Shown here: positions 1-12,127 of the stretch, one piece after another
Position numbering within the stretch: position 1 is the stretch's first letter
Layout: every line of letters starts with the position of its first letter
Assembly: GCA_008360975.2 (NCBI GenBank)
Contig: CM039211.1
Location: 49,164,077-49,228,076 of the forward strand
Direction of reading: 5' to 3'
DNA: 64,000 nucleotides
From: Lichenostomus cassidix
Lineage: Eukaryota; Chordata; Aves; Passeriformes; Meliphagidae
The notes under the pieces: generated by a model
What the model saw: only the letters and a program-made list of their open reading frames with translations
Database searches by the model: none
What the model was told of the DNA's origin: nothing
Program-made: the position numbers and the translations under genes

Positions 1-1180
1 AATTCTATAAAAACTATTTTCCCTATAGAAGTGTCTGCACTAAAGTTCTACCACCATCCAATTCTATCTTTGATACACAGAGAAGACAGAAGTACTGTAA
101 CTCTCTGCATTTTAGTGTACTGGCACCGTGAGCTGCCGTCAGGAGCTTGAATAACACTGAATTGTGGCAAAGCCCAGGAATAACTCCTCCAAAACTTCTA
201 ATGAGGCTATAACCAAACTGGCTTACTTTTTTTCTCTGCTGACACCCCACTGCAAGTTGTTATTGTAAGATACGATTTCCCACTTCCCCTTTTTGCTCTC
301 CTTAAAAGATGAGACCCAAATCCAGGTGTTACCAACAGCCAAATAGATCTCCATTTTTCCCTGGAGCTTTCCATGAAGGACCACCTCTCTGAAATAAATT
401 AGTTTGCCACTGTGCAGTTCTGAGTTGTGCTGAACTGTAAGTCTTGCCCTTCCCTTCTCCCCTCCTGGGCTGGTGAGTGGGTGGGAGAGCTGCCTGTTTG
501 CTAATCTCTACTGCAAGAAATTAATAACCTTTACATGCCTTTATTCAGCTCCTTCATTCTGTGATTCCTTATTGGTAGTCCCATTTTTGCCACTAATACA
601 ATACAGTGTCTAGCTACTGTTTTACCCCTAAGAACAATGTCACCTACCATTTTTGTTTGAAGCACTGTGCTTTGCTCCTGTGTCTTGACTAACACAATGG
701 TGGCACGAAAGTCAGTATTTCTGTGTCTATAATACTGTGATACATCCCATCAGAATTACTGTTAGCTATTACTGTAACACTGCTCACTAGCAATGAAATA
801 CTGCACAAACATCTTGAAACTCATTATTTGACGCTAATTTCTTATAGGACACTCAGATGTTCCAGACTACTAAGAAATAAATTATGGGAAATGCTCAGTT
901 GCATGCTACTGAACACTATGATCACCTTGAAACAACCAGAACAGAACAGATCTAAGGAAATTAAATTACATAGCCTAGAGTATGTAGTTGAGTATGTAAT
1001 GAGTGCTCATTCATAGTTAAAAAGTTCACAGAGCAACACGTTATTTCCTCAGATACTCGGATGACTCAAATTAACGATAAAAACCACAGAGCACAAATGT
1101 TTACCAGAAGTGTTAAAAATGATAATAAAATCTACTGGGAAAAAAGAAACGAAACCAAACAAACAAAGAGAAGGAAAGGC

Positions 1181-1219
<39 letters not shown>

Positions 1220-1491
1220 GATATAGATAGATAGATGCCAAGTCAAGGAAAATTTTTAAAGGGGTTTTTTTTGTGTTACAGAAAATTTTTCAAAAGACAA
1301 CACATTTAGATTAGTAAACACATTATGGAATATCCTGCAGGTATTTTATCTTGTCATGGCTAGGAAGGTTAAAATATCAGCCCAACACATAGTCTTTATC
1401 CCTTTTTAAAAATAGTTTCAGTTTCTATTTCTGAAAAATTATCTGAATCACATATATTTAAGAAATGTTAAAAATATATGTTATTTCTTAC
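1..1491. other. DOCK8 intron 14 (partial)
   Basis: Non-coding. I see no exon on either strand. It holds a GATA-type microsatellite near 1180-1237 and otherwise unremarkable AT-rich sequence. Confidence 0.8.
1180..1237. repeat. (GATA)n microsatellite
   Basis: Runs of agat units, interrupted twice by shorter spacers (ataat and gatat). Simple tandem repeats of this kind are often length-polymorphic. Confidence 0.95.
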
Positions 1492-1654
1492 CTATAAATG
1501 GTGTGGGGAACATACACTTCTCTAATTGGGAATTCCAAAATCTCTTTGTGAGGACGATTACGGTTTTCTGGAAAAGGCTTCACTGGGAGTAGTTCTGGTG
1601 TTAGACAACAACCAAGGTTTTCTGGAGCTGGGGAAATCTCCAGTTTAAGTGTTC
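1492..1654 (-). CDS. DOCK8: DOCK8 exon 14
   Basis: Encodes residues 507-560, ending [19 protein letters not shown], plus two bases of Arg561. The acceptor is tttaaag and the donor gtaaga. The next segment in the family (NLLYVYPQRL, the start of DHR-1) is not found between 1 and 1491, so the following exon is outside the window. Confidence 0.94.
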
Positions 1655-2790
1655 CTTTAAAATTAAATCACAAAATCTTATTAAAAGTAAAAAAATAACC
1701 AGAGTATAATAAAAGATAAATTATAACAATATGTAAGGTTACATAGCAACAGTACAGAAATACAAACTGGATCTTGGGTGCATGAGAAGAAAAGCGTAAG
1801 AGCAGAAAGGTACCGAGGAAGTAGCCTACACACATCCCTTCACATCAGGGCAGCACATAGCTCTTTATGTCTGTCCTGTACTCTTTCAAAGGAAACAGAA
1901 GGAAAGAAAGCATATTGTATGCTGGCTGATGTTCTAGTGTCTTTCACACAAAAGTAATATATTTGTCTGGGAGACAAACAAAAGGGGTGCTATCTAATAC
2001 AGTTCTTTCTTTCTCCCCCTCCCCCTCAGAGTCTGCTCTGATTAATCTCTGCCAAAGTAGGCACCACCCACTAGGAAAGCTAGGCTTGCTGTGGTGAGCA
2101 GTTGAACAGTTAATACTGATAACATTTACCCCAGCATAAACAGACTTTCAATTTAAATTCTCTGCTGCGATAAGTGAAAACCACTCGTGGAGCTCAGTCT
2201 TGTCATTTCTGGCAATCAGCTAGAAAGGAAAAACAGCTTTGCCTTCAGTTCATATTTTTTAAGGTTCCTCCATGACAAAGAAAAGGTCAAACTGTAATTT
2301 ACTTAAAAAGAACAATTAAGCTGGTCAGGTGTTTGACAGCAGCTAAACACTGCCTGTACTTCTCTACTTTGATAACTAACACTGACCCTAATACCAAGCT
2401 AAGATGAAATGTGTTTTTAATCTTTCTCTATAAAATATGAACCATTTCAAAGCATTTCAGTGACAAAGCAAGGATCCTACCAATTTCCTTTAAAGCACCG
2501 TTTTCAAACAATTTGAATAATAAAAAAAGATATCCAGTAGATATATAGTTAATTAGTCAGAAAAGCAAATAATTACAAAATATCAAGCTAAATCTGAAGT
2601 TCCATACTCATTCATGCAGAAAAAAAATCAAATGTATCTGTGTTCAGGTAGACACCAGGAACCCAGGAAGTTCCACAATGGCACATATTATGGGCTTTAA
2701 ACCCAAGTCAATATTTTGGCATTGGAATTTACAGGACAGTTTAGGGGAGAAAAATACGTATAACATCTTCCAGCCAAAAATAAGTTGTAC

Positions 2791-2884
2791 CTGGTAAAGT
2801 CTTAATTCTTCTTTGCAAGGAAGATGATCTTTTGAAATCAGCTAAAAATTTAAACAGATCTTCATCACTGAGCCTGTCTCCTTC
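2791..2884 (-). CDS. DOCK8: DOCK8 exon 13
   Basis: Encodes residues 476-506, [20 protein letters not shown] and [11 protein letters not shown], plus one base of Gly507. The acceptor is tggtag and the donor gtacaa. Human reads [20 protein letters not shown]. Confidence 0.94.
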
Positions 2885-3117
2885 CTACCAAGAGAAATAC
2901 AATAGTCAGTACCTTTATAACAATACTCTATAACATTGAGAAAAGGTTTGTGAGTGAACCATGTCCTTGAGGCATCCAAAGCAAGTGCATTACTATGCAC
3001 TTGACTGCAGTTACCCTCTGTCCCCACTCCAATATCACTGGTAGATTTTCCTTACACAATTCACATTACATAGATGAAAAATGTCTTAGGAAATCAGAGC
3101 TAAAGAGAATCCAGTAC

Positions 3118-3257
3118 CTGTTTAAAGAAGGTGCCAATGGTCAGAGAAGTTGTTTTGAAATTTGATGCTGGACAGTTGTCCTCTGAGTTGAAACTTCTCT
3201 CAGAAAGCCTTCTCGACTGCAGCAATGTTGCCCTCTTGTCACTAGTAGATCCTTTCC
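3118..3257 (-). CDS. DOCK8: DOCK8 exon 12
   Basis: Encodes residues 429-475: KGSTSDKRATLLQSRRLSER, then SNFKTTSLTIGTFFKQ. The acceptor is tttgaag and the donor gtactg. LQSRRLSER and SNFKT match human; the rest of this serine-rich linker is poorly conserved. Confidence 0.91.
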
Positions 3258-3865
3258 CTTCAAAGGGAAATTAAATTAATATCATCTTGTTTTTTGCTTT
3301 TTGCAGCAGCAGAAAGATTCTCAGAATACACTAGAAAACCATAGCAACATCTCATCAATATCACAGGATAGAGTACCTAAAACTTCCACTTCTTTTATTT
3401 CAGACTATGTGAAATAGTGCAATATCAGGACACACCTATTGAAGTGACATTATTTCTGCTGCAGAGAAAAAGTGTATTTAAATGTTTAGTTCATGGTTTA
3501 TAAACCACACTGGTCAATTGGACAATGGTCCTGCCTAGCAAACTGAGAAGTTTGGTATTTTGATTGCCCAGTATTGCTAGCTAACTCCATGGTGCAAAAG
3601 GAGTTTTACATCTACAAAGCCAGTGTTCAATGAAAATTGGGCTTAAACCATGAAAGAATATTTAGCAGAGATAAAAATAAATATGCAGAGATGACATGGT
3701 TAGCACAATTAATTAGTAAGTGTTTGTAGGACTGAAAAGGAAAGCTGCCAAGATATGACTTTGAACCTGTGATGCACTTTTGATGCCAGAGTGAATGACA
3801 TTGCTTCCTATACTCAGTCCTACTGAAAAGTAATTTTGCCTTACTTAGAAAAGTTGGACAAATAC

Positions 3866-4025
3866 CGTTTAAACCTTCGGCTTCAGGTATTTCTCGTTCA
3901 AGAGTTGAAAGGTTGAAGAAATTAGTTAGGCTTATGGGAATCCAGGCGAATGGCATTCTGTATTTCCCCAACCTCTGACAAAAGGATTCAGCCTGTGCTT
4001 TCAGTTTTTCAATCTTTTCTTTTGT
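3866..4025 (-). CDS. DOCK8: DOCK8 exon 11 (two possible donors)
   Basis: Encodes residues 376-428, [38 protein letters not shown] and [14 protein letters not shown]. The acceptor is gtctcag. Two donors are possible. The one used here (gtattt, exon edge 3866) gives a protein length that fits human DOCK8. A donor closer to consensus (gtaagg) lies 21 nt further on, with exon edge 3845. It keeps the same phase and would add seven residues, roughly ICPTFLR. I chose the first for family length; the second may be used instead of it or as well. Confidence 0.85.
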
Positions 4026-4852
4026 CTGAGACAAAGAAAATAATGACTGTTTAAAAAGCAATCAGTTATTCTAATGCTACCATAGACAAAAATGTGAGTT
4101 ACATATTTACAGTTCAGTAAATATTCTGCATTGGTATTGCCTCATATTTCCTTGCTATATCACTGACAGAATGGTAGCTGTTTTGATTTGCACATTCACT
4201 TCAATTTCTTTTCAAGGAGTTTATTTGCATCATAGAAATGGAGAAAGCCGATATTTCTGTAGTAATCTTCAAATCCAGAATGAACAAACACAAAGAAATG
4301 CTAGCAGGTTCTACTTCTTTCATCAGATACAGAAAAAATATTTTTCTGAAAGCAATATTCTAAAGCTGAGATGTGTGCAAGAAATCCAGCAAACCTTGTC
4401 AGTCTGTTCCAGGTAGGTAAATGACCATGAATTCCTTGAACAGAACTCAGGTTATCCATGGACAACAGCACTGAGCTGGCCAGCTGCACACTACAACAGG
4501 CTGTCTGCCCATCTGAGTCACTAATATGTTTCTGGGACACAAATATTTCTGAAACTCTGCATTTCAGTCATCCCCTTTGCTCACCCCTATCTGCTTCATG
4601 ACTCAAGACTTTGTCAGTATTGATTTCCAAAGAGGTTAGTAATGAAAATGCACCTTGCTTTCTCCCGATTTCTTTCTGTCAGTCACAGACATCAAACTGC
4701 TCGCACCATGGATGCTCTAACTGGGCTTCCATCCAGTGTTTTTGGTATTCAATTCTAATTCAAAGAATCTGCTCCTTCTCTGTTTTTTTCTTCTTTTTTT
4801 CCCTTGCGCATGCATTTTTTGATGGAAACATTCTTTACAGTTATTTACTTAC

Positions 4853-4933
4853 CTTGCCAGCCTCACTTTCTTTAAGAACCATGTAGGGTTCTGCACAGTC
4901 TCCGATTTCTCCCTGCTGAAGCACTTTTTCTAT
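4853..4933 (-). CDS. DOCK8: DOCK8 exon 10
   Basis: Encodes residues 349-375, [20 protein letters not shown] then KESEAGK. The acceptor is tttgtag and the donor gtaagt. It matches human [20 protein letters not shown] closely. Confidence 0.94.
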
Positions 4934-5550
4934 CTACAAAAACCAGTAAAATAAGATACTCACAAAGGAAAAATATCACCCAAATAATAACATGTTGTTT
5001 CTCTAGCAATTTGATAGAGCCTGCCTAGATATATAGTAGTATATAACATCTTAAAACTGTGTTTATGGACTAACCAATACTAAAACTCCTAGTTTTCCAT
5101 CTGTTTGAAGGCAGAAAACATATATGTAACAACACTGCCAATCAGTTACTACTGCATTTTCACTGAAATTAACATATTCCAAATAAAGTGGTTCAGGCTA
5201 ACTCAGTTTCAGAATTAAGCACACAAAATTATGTGAAGTGCACTAAACCAATGCCAAAAAGCCTCCACAGAGCGTAAATAAAATTTTTGAAAGTGCCTTA
5301 TTTCATTGTATTTTTACTTTCTCTTAGGCAGAGGTAGTAAATTCTAAGTAGAGCTAGTACACAGGATGTTAATAAAACCTCTTAGCTTGAGAATGACATA
5401 TACCATTGGACACCTGCTCACATGCTACTATTAAAAACTATCAGAATTCTTCTCATCTAGACAAAAGCCATGTTTGTCAGTTCCATGAACTCAGACAACA
5501 GGAATAGATGGGAACAAGCACAATGGTATCAAAGTAGCACTGTAACATAC

Positions 5551-5700
5551 CTTTACTACCAGGTATATATCTGAAGAGGGATAAGTGACAGAAAATACTG
5601 CTGATCTGGCCTGAGTAGACAAGTCAATGGAGGGTGTATGAGAACGCAAGAATCCTCTTAACGAATCAGGATTGAGGTCACAATGAAAATTTTCTGAGAT
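5551..5700 (-). CDS. DOCK8: DOCK8 exon 9
   Basis: Encodes residues 299-348, [20 protein letters not shown], then [20 protein letters not shown]. The acceptor is tttcaag and the donor gtatgt; 150 nt, phase 0 at both ends. Confidence 0.94.
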
Positions 5701-5955
5701 CTTGAAAAGAAAAAAAATGATTAAAATATATTGCAAAGCAAAAATGCTTCAAATTTTATTTCAAAACAAGTCAAAAGGTGTAACTAGAACTACAAAATAA
5801 ACAATTGCAAGCATGTGACTTTGGCTAAATAAAAAGAATCCTGGATCAGACTGCATGTGTAAAAAAGTTGCAAGTTTTTTGTAAGTTTTCCTCAGTGATT
5901 ACTCCAGAGATAAAAACCCAGGCCAACTGAACAAAAATGCTGTGTGCACACTTAC

Positions 5956-6022
5956 CTTTTTTCTTTCCTTTATGTCATAGAGAGCTATGCAGGCAAACAA
6001 AGGTTCTATCTCTATATCAAAC
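5956..6022 (-). CDS. DOCK8: DOCK8 exon 8
   Basis: A 67-nt exon encoding residues 276-298, KFDIEIEPLFACIALYDIKE and RKK. The acceptor is ctaacag and the donor gtaagt. The sequence is a conserved beta-rich stretch in DOCK-C proteins. Confidence 0.93.
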
Positions 6023-6340
6023 CTGTTAGGGAAAGACACACAAAACACTGATTGATACTGCATTAGTATGGCTATGTACAATAAAAAAAATGAAAGGGTT
6101 ATATTCTTACTGGCACTTCCATCAAAAAATACAGAGAAATACTTAGTTCCAGATCTCAGCTCTCTCAAAGTCTTGAGGATTTTTTTTATTAGTGCCTTAT
6201 ATTAGATGATGTCAAGAGGAAAGGAAGTAAACTGCATGCAGTAAACTGCATGCAATGCATTTTCTAAATTTGACAGGAAGGTGGTCTCAGAGATCAGTTA
6301 AAAATTATTGTATCTTGACTTTTTTTTCCATTTATAAAGT

Positions 6341-6906
6341 TGTGCTGGATTTGGCTGGAGCACAGCTAATTTTCTTCAGAGTCTAGGGGATAGTGTTTTG
6401 GATTTGTGCTGAACACAGGGTTGATAATACAGAGATGTTTTTGCTATTGCTGAGCAGGGCTTGCAAGAGCCAAGGCCTTTTCTGCTTTTGGTACATCCAG
6501 ACTGGTGAGGGGACTGGGGGTGCTTGGGAGGCTGAGAGGAGACACAGCTGGGACAGGTGACCCAAACTGACCAAAGGGATATTCCAGATCATGTGGCATC
6601 ATACTCAGTGTATAAAGAGCAGGGAAGAAGGAGGAAGTGGGAGGAACATTTGTAGTGCTGGCATTTGTCTTCTCAAGTAATGTGTGGGCCTGCTCTCTGG
6701 GAGATGGCTGAACACCTGCCTGCCCATGGGAAGCAGTGAATTCATTCCTCATTTTCCTTTGCTTGTCTGTGTGCCACCTGCTTTCCCTATTAAACTATGT
6801 CTCAACCCTTGAGTTCTCCAGATTTATTCTTCCAATTCTCTCCCCGACCTCTGTTGGTGGCGAAGTCAGCGAATGGCTATGAGGGCCTTGGGATTAAACT
6901 ACAATG
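6341..6906 (+). mobile_element. Solo LTR of an endogenous retrovirus, TGTGCTGG family
   Basis: A solo LTR of about 566 bp in DOCK8 intron 8, opposite to the gene. It begins TGTGCTGGATTTGGCTGG and shares long stretches with two other copies in this window (18841-19145, and 37306-38270 in reverse). The element is flanked on both sides by AAAGT (6336-6340 and 6907-6911), a 5-bp target duplication. A TATA-like box (tgtataaag near 6610) and a polyadenylation-like attaaa near 6789 are visible. No internal gag, pol or env sequence lies beside it. The 3' end has mutated away from the usual CA. Confidence 0.85.
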
Positions 6907-6938
6907 AAAGTCCAGTAGTGTGTAGGACACCAATCGCT

Positions 6939-6960
6939 TTTTTTTTTTTTTTTTTTTTTT
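6939..6960. repeat. Poly-T tract
   Basis: An uninterrupted run of about 22 T just downstream of the solo LTR, in DOCK8 intron 8. It may be a poly-A tail read in reverse, but I see no retroposed sequence attached. Confidence 0.9.
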
Positions 6961-7176
6961 AAATATATAATTTGGGTTGATTCCCAACTCCTTTTCACCC
7001 TGGCAAGTGAAAGACTCCTGTAAAGATAGATAGAAATACTCCTCTGCTACACTAAGAAAGAGCATTCAAGCAGTGAATGCCCCTGAATAGGACACCTGCA
7101 ATGGTGTAACAGGGTGGGCGGCTGTACGCTGTTCTGAACTGAGAAATGGTGAGCAAAGCTTGGGAAAGATACTTAC

Positions 7177-7262
7177 TTCAGAGTCTGCAGCTTCACCAAA
7201 ATCCTGTTGCCCAGATGTTCCTTTGGGCGATCTGGCACTGGCCGTATCTCCACTGCATCTTC
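7177..7262 (-). CDS. DOCK8: DOCK8 exon 7
   Basis: Encodes residues 248-275, [20 protein letters not shown] and ILVKLQTL, plus two bases of Lys276. The acceptor is tgacag and the donor gtaagt. It matches human [20 protein letters not shown] at 18 of 20 positions. Confidence 0.93.
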
Positions 7263-7658
7263 CTGTCATTAAACAGTAATACCCAATTAAAACAATTGTA
7301 AATTTATACACTTGCATAAAACCTTCATGTGACAATAGCTGGGCCACTGATTCAGACTAGCATCTTCCCCCACTCAGTGGGCATTTAATCTCTCCAGAGA
7401 TGAAAGAAAATAGATTTATTATTTCTGAATGTTTATGTTCCTGACCCCTATCTGGCATTTACACCAAACATTTACAGCAGTGGACCCAAGTATGAGCTAC
7501 GCAAAAGGTGACACCCTGACAAAGCCACATCACCAGCATGTGGCTTGGCCCACACTGAGAGCAGAATAATGTTTTTCTACTGTGGTGCATCTTTAACCTC
7601 AGGAGTGCTGGGACAGCCAGCTGGGGCAGACCATGGGGACAACCAGCCTCCTGCTCAC

Positions 7659-7871
7659 CTCATCCACGGAGGGGTAGAGGGCGAGGAGCTCGGGGTGCCT
7701 GTCGGTGCGGCGCGCCTCCTCGTTGAGCCTCTCGAACTCCTCGGCGCTGACGTGCCGCAGCAGGTGCTCCAGCCGCGGGTCCGGCTGCAGGCTGCGCAGC
7801 TCCAGGTCGGAGCAGGCAGCGCCTGTCCTTGGGGCCTCCTGCGCGACAGCATGCAATTGTTGGGGTCCCAC
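7659..7871 (-). CDS. DOCK8: DOCK8 exon 6
   Basis: The largest DOCK8 exon here (213 nt, 71 codons, phase 0 at both ends). It encodes residues 177-247, with SDLELRSLQPDPRLEHLL, VSAEEFERLNEEARRT and ELLALYPSVDE. The acceptor is cggcag and the donor gtgagc. It is clearly more GC-rich than neighbouring exons, which gives long overlapping open frames on both strands that are only shadows. Confidence 0.93.
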
Positions 7872-8025
7872 CTGCCGGGAAAAAAGGAAATGGCAAGCTG
7901 TGGCTTGGGCACTGGTGTGTCATGAAATGGCTCTTGGTGGTCTGGCAGAGGGGATCTTAACGCTGCCTCTGCCACGAAGCCTAAGGGCGAGCATGGTGCT
8001 CTGCTTGATGCCATCACAGGGATTG

Positions 8026-8555
8026 CAGAATCACCAAATATGCTCAGCTGGCAGGGATCACCAGGATCATTGAGTCCAGCCCCTGGCACTGCACCAGATC
8101 ATCCCTAAGAATCACGCCATGTGCCTGAGAGCATTGTCCAAGCACTTCCTGAACTCTGTCAGGCTTGGTGCTGTGACCACTTCTCTGGGGAGCCTGTTCC
8201 AGTGCCCAACCACCCTCTGGGTGAACAACCTTTTATTAATATTCAACCTAAACCTCCTTTGACACAGCTCCAGGCCATTTCCTTGGGCCTGTCACTGATC
8301 ACCACAGAGAAGAGATCAATGTCTACCCTACTCTTCCCCTCGTGAGGAAGATGTAACTGCAATGAGGTCTCCCCTCAGTCTCCTCCAGGCTGAACAGACC
8401 AAGTGACCTCAGCTGCTCCTCATACAGCTTCTCCTCAAGGCTCTTCACCACCTCTGTTTTCCTCCTTTAACGCTCTCCAACAGCTTTATATCTCTCTTAT
8501 ATTGCAGTGACCAAAACAGCACACAACATTCAAGGGGATGTCACACCAGATGTTT
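8026..8555 (-). mobile_element. CR1 LINE fragment, antisense
   Basis: Matches the reverse complement of the avian CR1 3' region: the 3' end sits near 8026 (gcagaatcaccaaatatg), followed by the segment cctgttccagtgcccaacca and the Met/Glu-rich C-terminal coding remnant read in reverse. It is 5'-truncated near 8555, so no complete reading frame exists. It lies in DOCK8 intron 5 in the same orientation as the gene. Boundaries are approximate. Confidence 0.85.
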
Positions 8556-8610
8556 CTTTTGAGGGAAACTGATGTATTTGATCACTTTTCCCAAAGTGAA
8601 GAGAATGTAC

Positions 8611-8734
8611 CTGAAGAGTTGCATCACCAGAATCCAATGTTTCTGATTCAAATGTTTGCTTTTGAAGAGTTTTGTGAAAATCTTTACGGGATCCCTTGTT
8701 TTTCAGGCTACAGATATCTGAATTCCCTTGGTTC
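8611..8734 (-). CDS. DOCK8: DOCK8 exon 5
   Basis: Encodes residues 135-176. It includes GSRKDFHKTLQKQTFESETL, nearly identical to human DOCK8, and ends D-A-T-L-Q. The acceptor is atgaaag and the donor gtacat. An antisense CR1 fragment begins about 55 bp beyond this donor, inside the intron. Confidence 0.92.
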
Positions 8735-11700
8735 CTTTCATGGAGAAGCCCGAGAAAGTCAAGATAACATGAGGAAGCACAAAGGGAAAATAAAACACAC
8801 AAGACAAAGAAAAAATTATTTAAAACCCAGAATGGTTGTTCTGCAAAAAGCAGTGTAGCACAATTTTTATGCAAAAATGTGACATTTCACAGCTTTATCT
8901 TGTTTTAACACATCATTGCAACTCTATAATTTATATTAAGAGCAGTTTTAAAAGGAAAAGAATTAATTCAGATCACTTTTGTATAGACTATAAGCCTGAG
9001 ACAGCAGGAAAGCCTAACCTAGGTACAAGTTCTGCTCTGATCTCCTCATCAGACATGGTGATTATTTCAGTGACCTTAAGAACATGGATCAGGATCACTT
9101 ATCTCTTGGCTGGCTTCTTCAATTATATACATCAATGTGCTTACTGCTCTTATCCTGGACCTAGATAGTATCCCTGGTTAATCACATGCAGCAAACCTTC
9201 CAAACAATGCCTGGTTTTGAAGAGGGCTATTTCTATGCCACAATGACATGCCAGCAACTTTGAAAAAATTACCTGCAATTTCAAGTTACTTTTTTGAGAC
9301 AGATGGAGAAAAACAGCAGGTGCCCCCCCAAAAAAAGGTGTTAGACACATCCAGAGCTCTGTTTCTTTCACTTTACTATGCAATTTGCTAAATCCTGTCA
9401 TGGTATTTTTGCAATCAGCCTCCTTATTTACAACATGCTGCTTCATTCATTTTCCTTTCCATAACACTCCCAAGGCAATGACTGAACATCTGAGTACTTT
9501 CATAAAGAAGATACAATAAGCAATTATTGATCAGGGAGACAACTTTTTATTACATTTTGGGAGTAACTGAATTATATGCTCCGATGTGTTTTAATTTTAA
9601 TTGTTTGCATTTTAATTGTTTGCCAGTTCACTGCTATGAAAACTGGTCATAAAAAGACAATCCCAGCTCTCCTTGGAAGTGACCTTGTTTTGGAAGCACT
9701 GTAATCATCCAGAATGGAAGACAGAAATTCTGCATGATTTTAAGACATTTAAGAATCCAAAAGAGGTTGTATAGATTATTTTGTTCACTGCCTCCGGAGG
9801 CAAACAAATGATTAATGGAGAAATTTATGCACCAGAGTTCACGCTTTCCCTGTGGTGTAAAAGCTATACTAGAGATGCCTTTCCCCTAAAGTACTCCTGG
9901 AAATTTTATTTATATTGTTTATTTATTTTGAAAAGCATGATAACAATTAAAACTCACCAAGTGGCAAACCATGCTTTCAGCACACATGTCAATTTAACAG
10001 GTACACACTGAATTAAGAAAATGAGATGAGGAAAAAGAACAAAGGACAAGTGAAAGGAGAAACAGACAGGCACAAGCTTCCCATTCAGCCTCCTATGAAA
10101 CCACATGGACTCTGGCTGTGCCCAGCTTCTCTGTCACACACCTCTCTGCCTTGGGGCCTGAGGATGACCACTGCTCATGCCACCCACTGACGACTCCTCA
10201 ATGTCCTGTTCTGAACCTTCACATTCATTAATGGATCAAAGTCACTTACACACTTCTCTCATCCATAGCTCATCAGACCATATATTCAGCAACCTGTCCT
10301 AAAATGTCTTCCAAGCAGGCAACTACAGTTTTTCCAGCCTTTCTTAAAACAATGGAAAGCCTTCTACACTTACTTTTTTCTCACTTCTCTCTTGATATCT
10401 TCCTCTCATGCCTGTTTTGAAAAAGTGTCCAAGCATAACACAAGATTCCCAATAACAATCTATGACAGGTTTATGTGACACTGCAGCATATTTGGTATTG
10501 TCTTGTTCTTTGCAATTTTTAGTAACTTGCTTGCAATGTTAGCAACAGCTGCCAAAGCTCAGCTCTCTGGTAAAGTCCATCATCGTGTTTACCACAGAGT
10601 CAACTGCTCAATAAAGATTTTGAATGCAAATGTACCTCACCTAAATGAATGAAATAGTAAAACACATAGCAAAACTTCTCACATATGTGTATTTCTATGG
10701 TTCCATTCACATTTCCACCAGCACACCTAAGTGCAAAAATAGCTATGTTCTATTTTTCACCTCACCTACTTTACTGCTCAGTCCTACTTTGCTGCTCACT
10801 CCCTCCTCCTGTGCACAAACAAAGCTGCACACTGGCTCTATACAGCACGCTCAGAACAGTACTGTGGGAAAGAGTTAATGCCTTTGCTCTGAGTGCTGCA
10901 GGTGGAGAGGCCGCAAAACCCACTAGCCTATTTTTAGTGACTCACTGTGGAACAGTTCTGAGAATTCAATCAATTTCATCAGCACCCCTGGAGGAAGCCT
11001 CTTAATAACCTGCAGGAGCTGCTCTGCTGAGGAGCACAAGCTGCACAGTTAAACAGTGCAATTCCTTTACAATTGTAAATGCATAAGGCACTGACTGCTG
11101 AAGTGCATGGTGTCAGACAAACACAGAGTAACAAGGGTGAGTGAAGGAGCACAACGAAATGGCAGCAAATGTGACAGCACTCAACCACCAGCTGCTTCTG
11201 CTTCTCAAGAGCTGGGCATGAGTGCATGACAAAGAGGAAGAGGTCAGAAAAACAGATCTCCAAAAACCTCTTTCTGGAGAACAGGATGATGGGGTGGGGA
11301 AGGAGACAAGACATCCCACAGACTCCCCTAATATTCTGGGGACAGACACCCCTGCACAGAGAGTAATGACAGAGAGTTTCCTTCACATTTAACATATGAA
11401 ATGGAATAGAACAGAATTAAAATATATATATATATATATCTATATTTACATATATATAATAAACAAAACTAAAGGAAATTAAGTCACTCATAATGTCCAC
11501 AGGCCCAATTCTGTGTGTTGAATTACACTGACCTCAAGTGCAGAAATAATTTACTGATGTAAAATAATAAATTTTGGTATAACACAGATAATCCTATGAA
11601 TACACTCAGTCATTGCTGGGAAAGCCCATAATTCTTGAGTTTTCAGACACCATTAGAAATCAGATAATGTTGAATTTTCAGGGCATGAACAGGAGAAAAG

Positions 11701-12055
11701 GATGCAAACGTAACCTTTATCACTGTTATCTTTCCTTTCAGTGGGATCAAATAGTACTAGTATTCCTGATTAAGATAAATCATCATTACAGAAAGTTGAT
11801 GTGAATTTTTTCTCATCAACATCCCATCCATTCCCAGAGTTCCTGATAATTAAGAAGCAAATGCAACAGTATTTAGCAACTCTCACTATCTCAAACAAAA
11901 CAATGTAGTTATTTATACTACTGAAAAGTCAGTTATTATCTTCAATCACTGATCAAAATCATTATTAATTAGGGTAACTTATAACAGCAAACACCTCCTC
12001 TCTGATAAGTAAGATGCAAAGTATTTTTGATTTTATTTAGTTTTATGTAGCTTAC
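8735..12055. other. DOCK8 intron 4
   Basis: No exon or recognisable element found on either strand, apart from a (TA)n tract near 11421-11460. Short open frames here have no codon pattern or similarity I recognise. Confidence 0.7.
11421..11460. repeat. (TA)n simple repeat
   Basis: Alternating TA over roughly 40 bp with a short break (ctatatttac). Confidence 0.9.
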
Positions 12056-12127
12056 TTTCGATTCACAATCAGCCACTCACGGATGTAAGTATGAACACAG
12101 TCTTTAACATGTGAGTCCAGTTCAACC
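12056..12127 (-). CDS. DOCK8: DOCK8 exon 4
   Basis: A 72-nt exon encoding residues 111-134, [16 protein letters not shown] followed by REWLIVNR, and two bases of Lys135. The acceptor is ccacag and the donor gtaagc. Human DOCK8 has GVELDPHVRDCVQTYI at this place. Confidence 0.93.

Noticed and set aside
7545..8089. Several overlapping open frames on both strands
   Set aside because: They are shadows of the GC-rich DOCK8 exon 6 (7659-7871), whose splice sites and protein match settle the reading frame.
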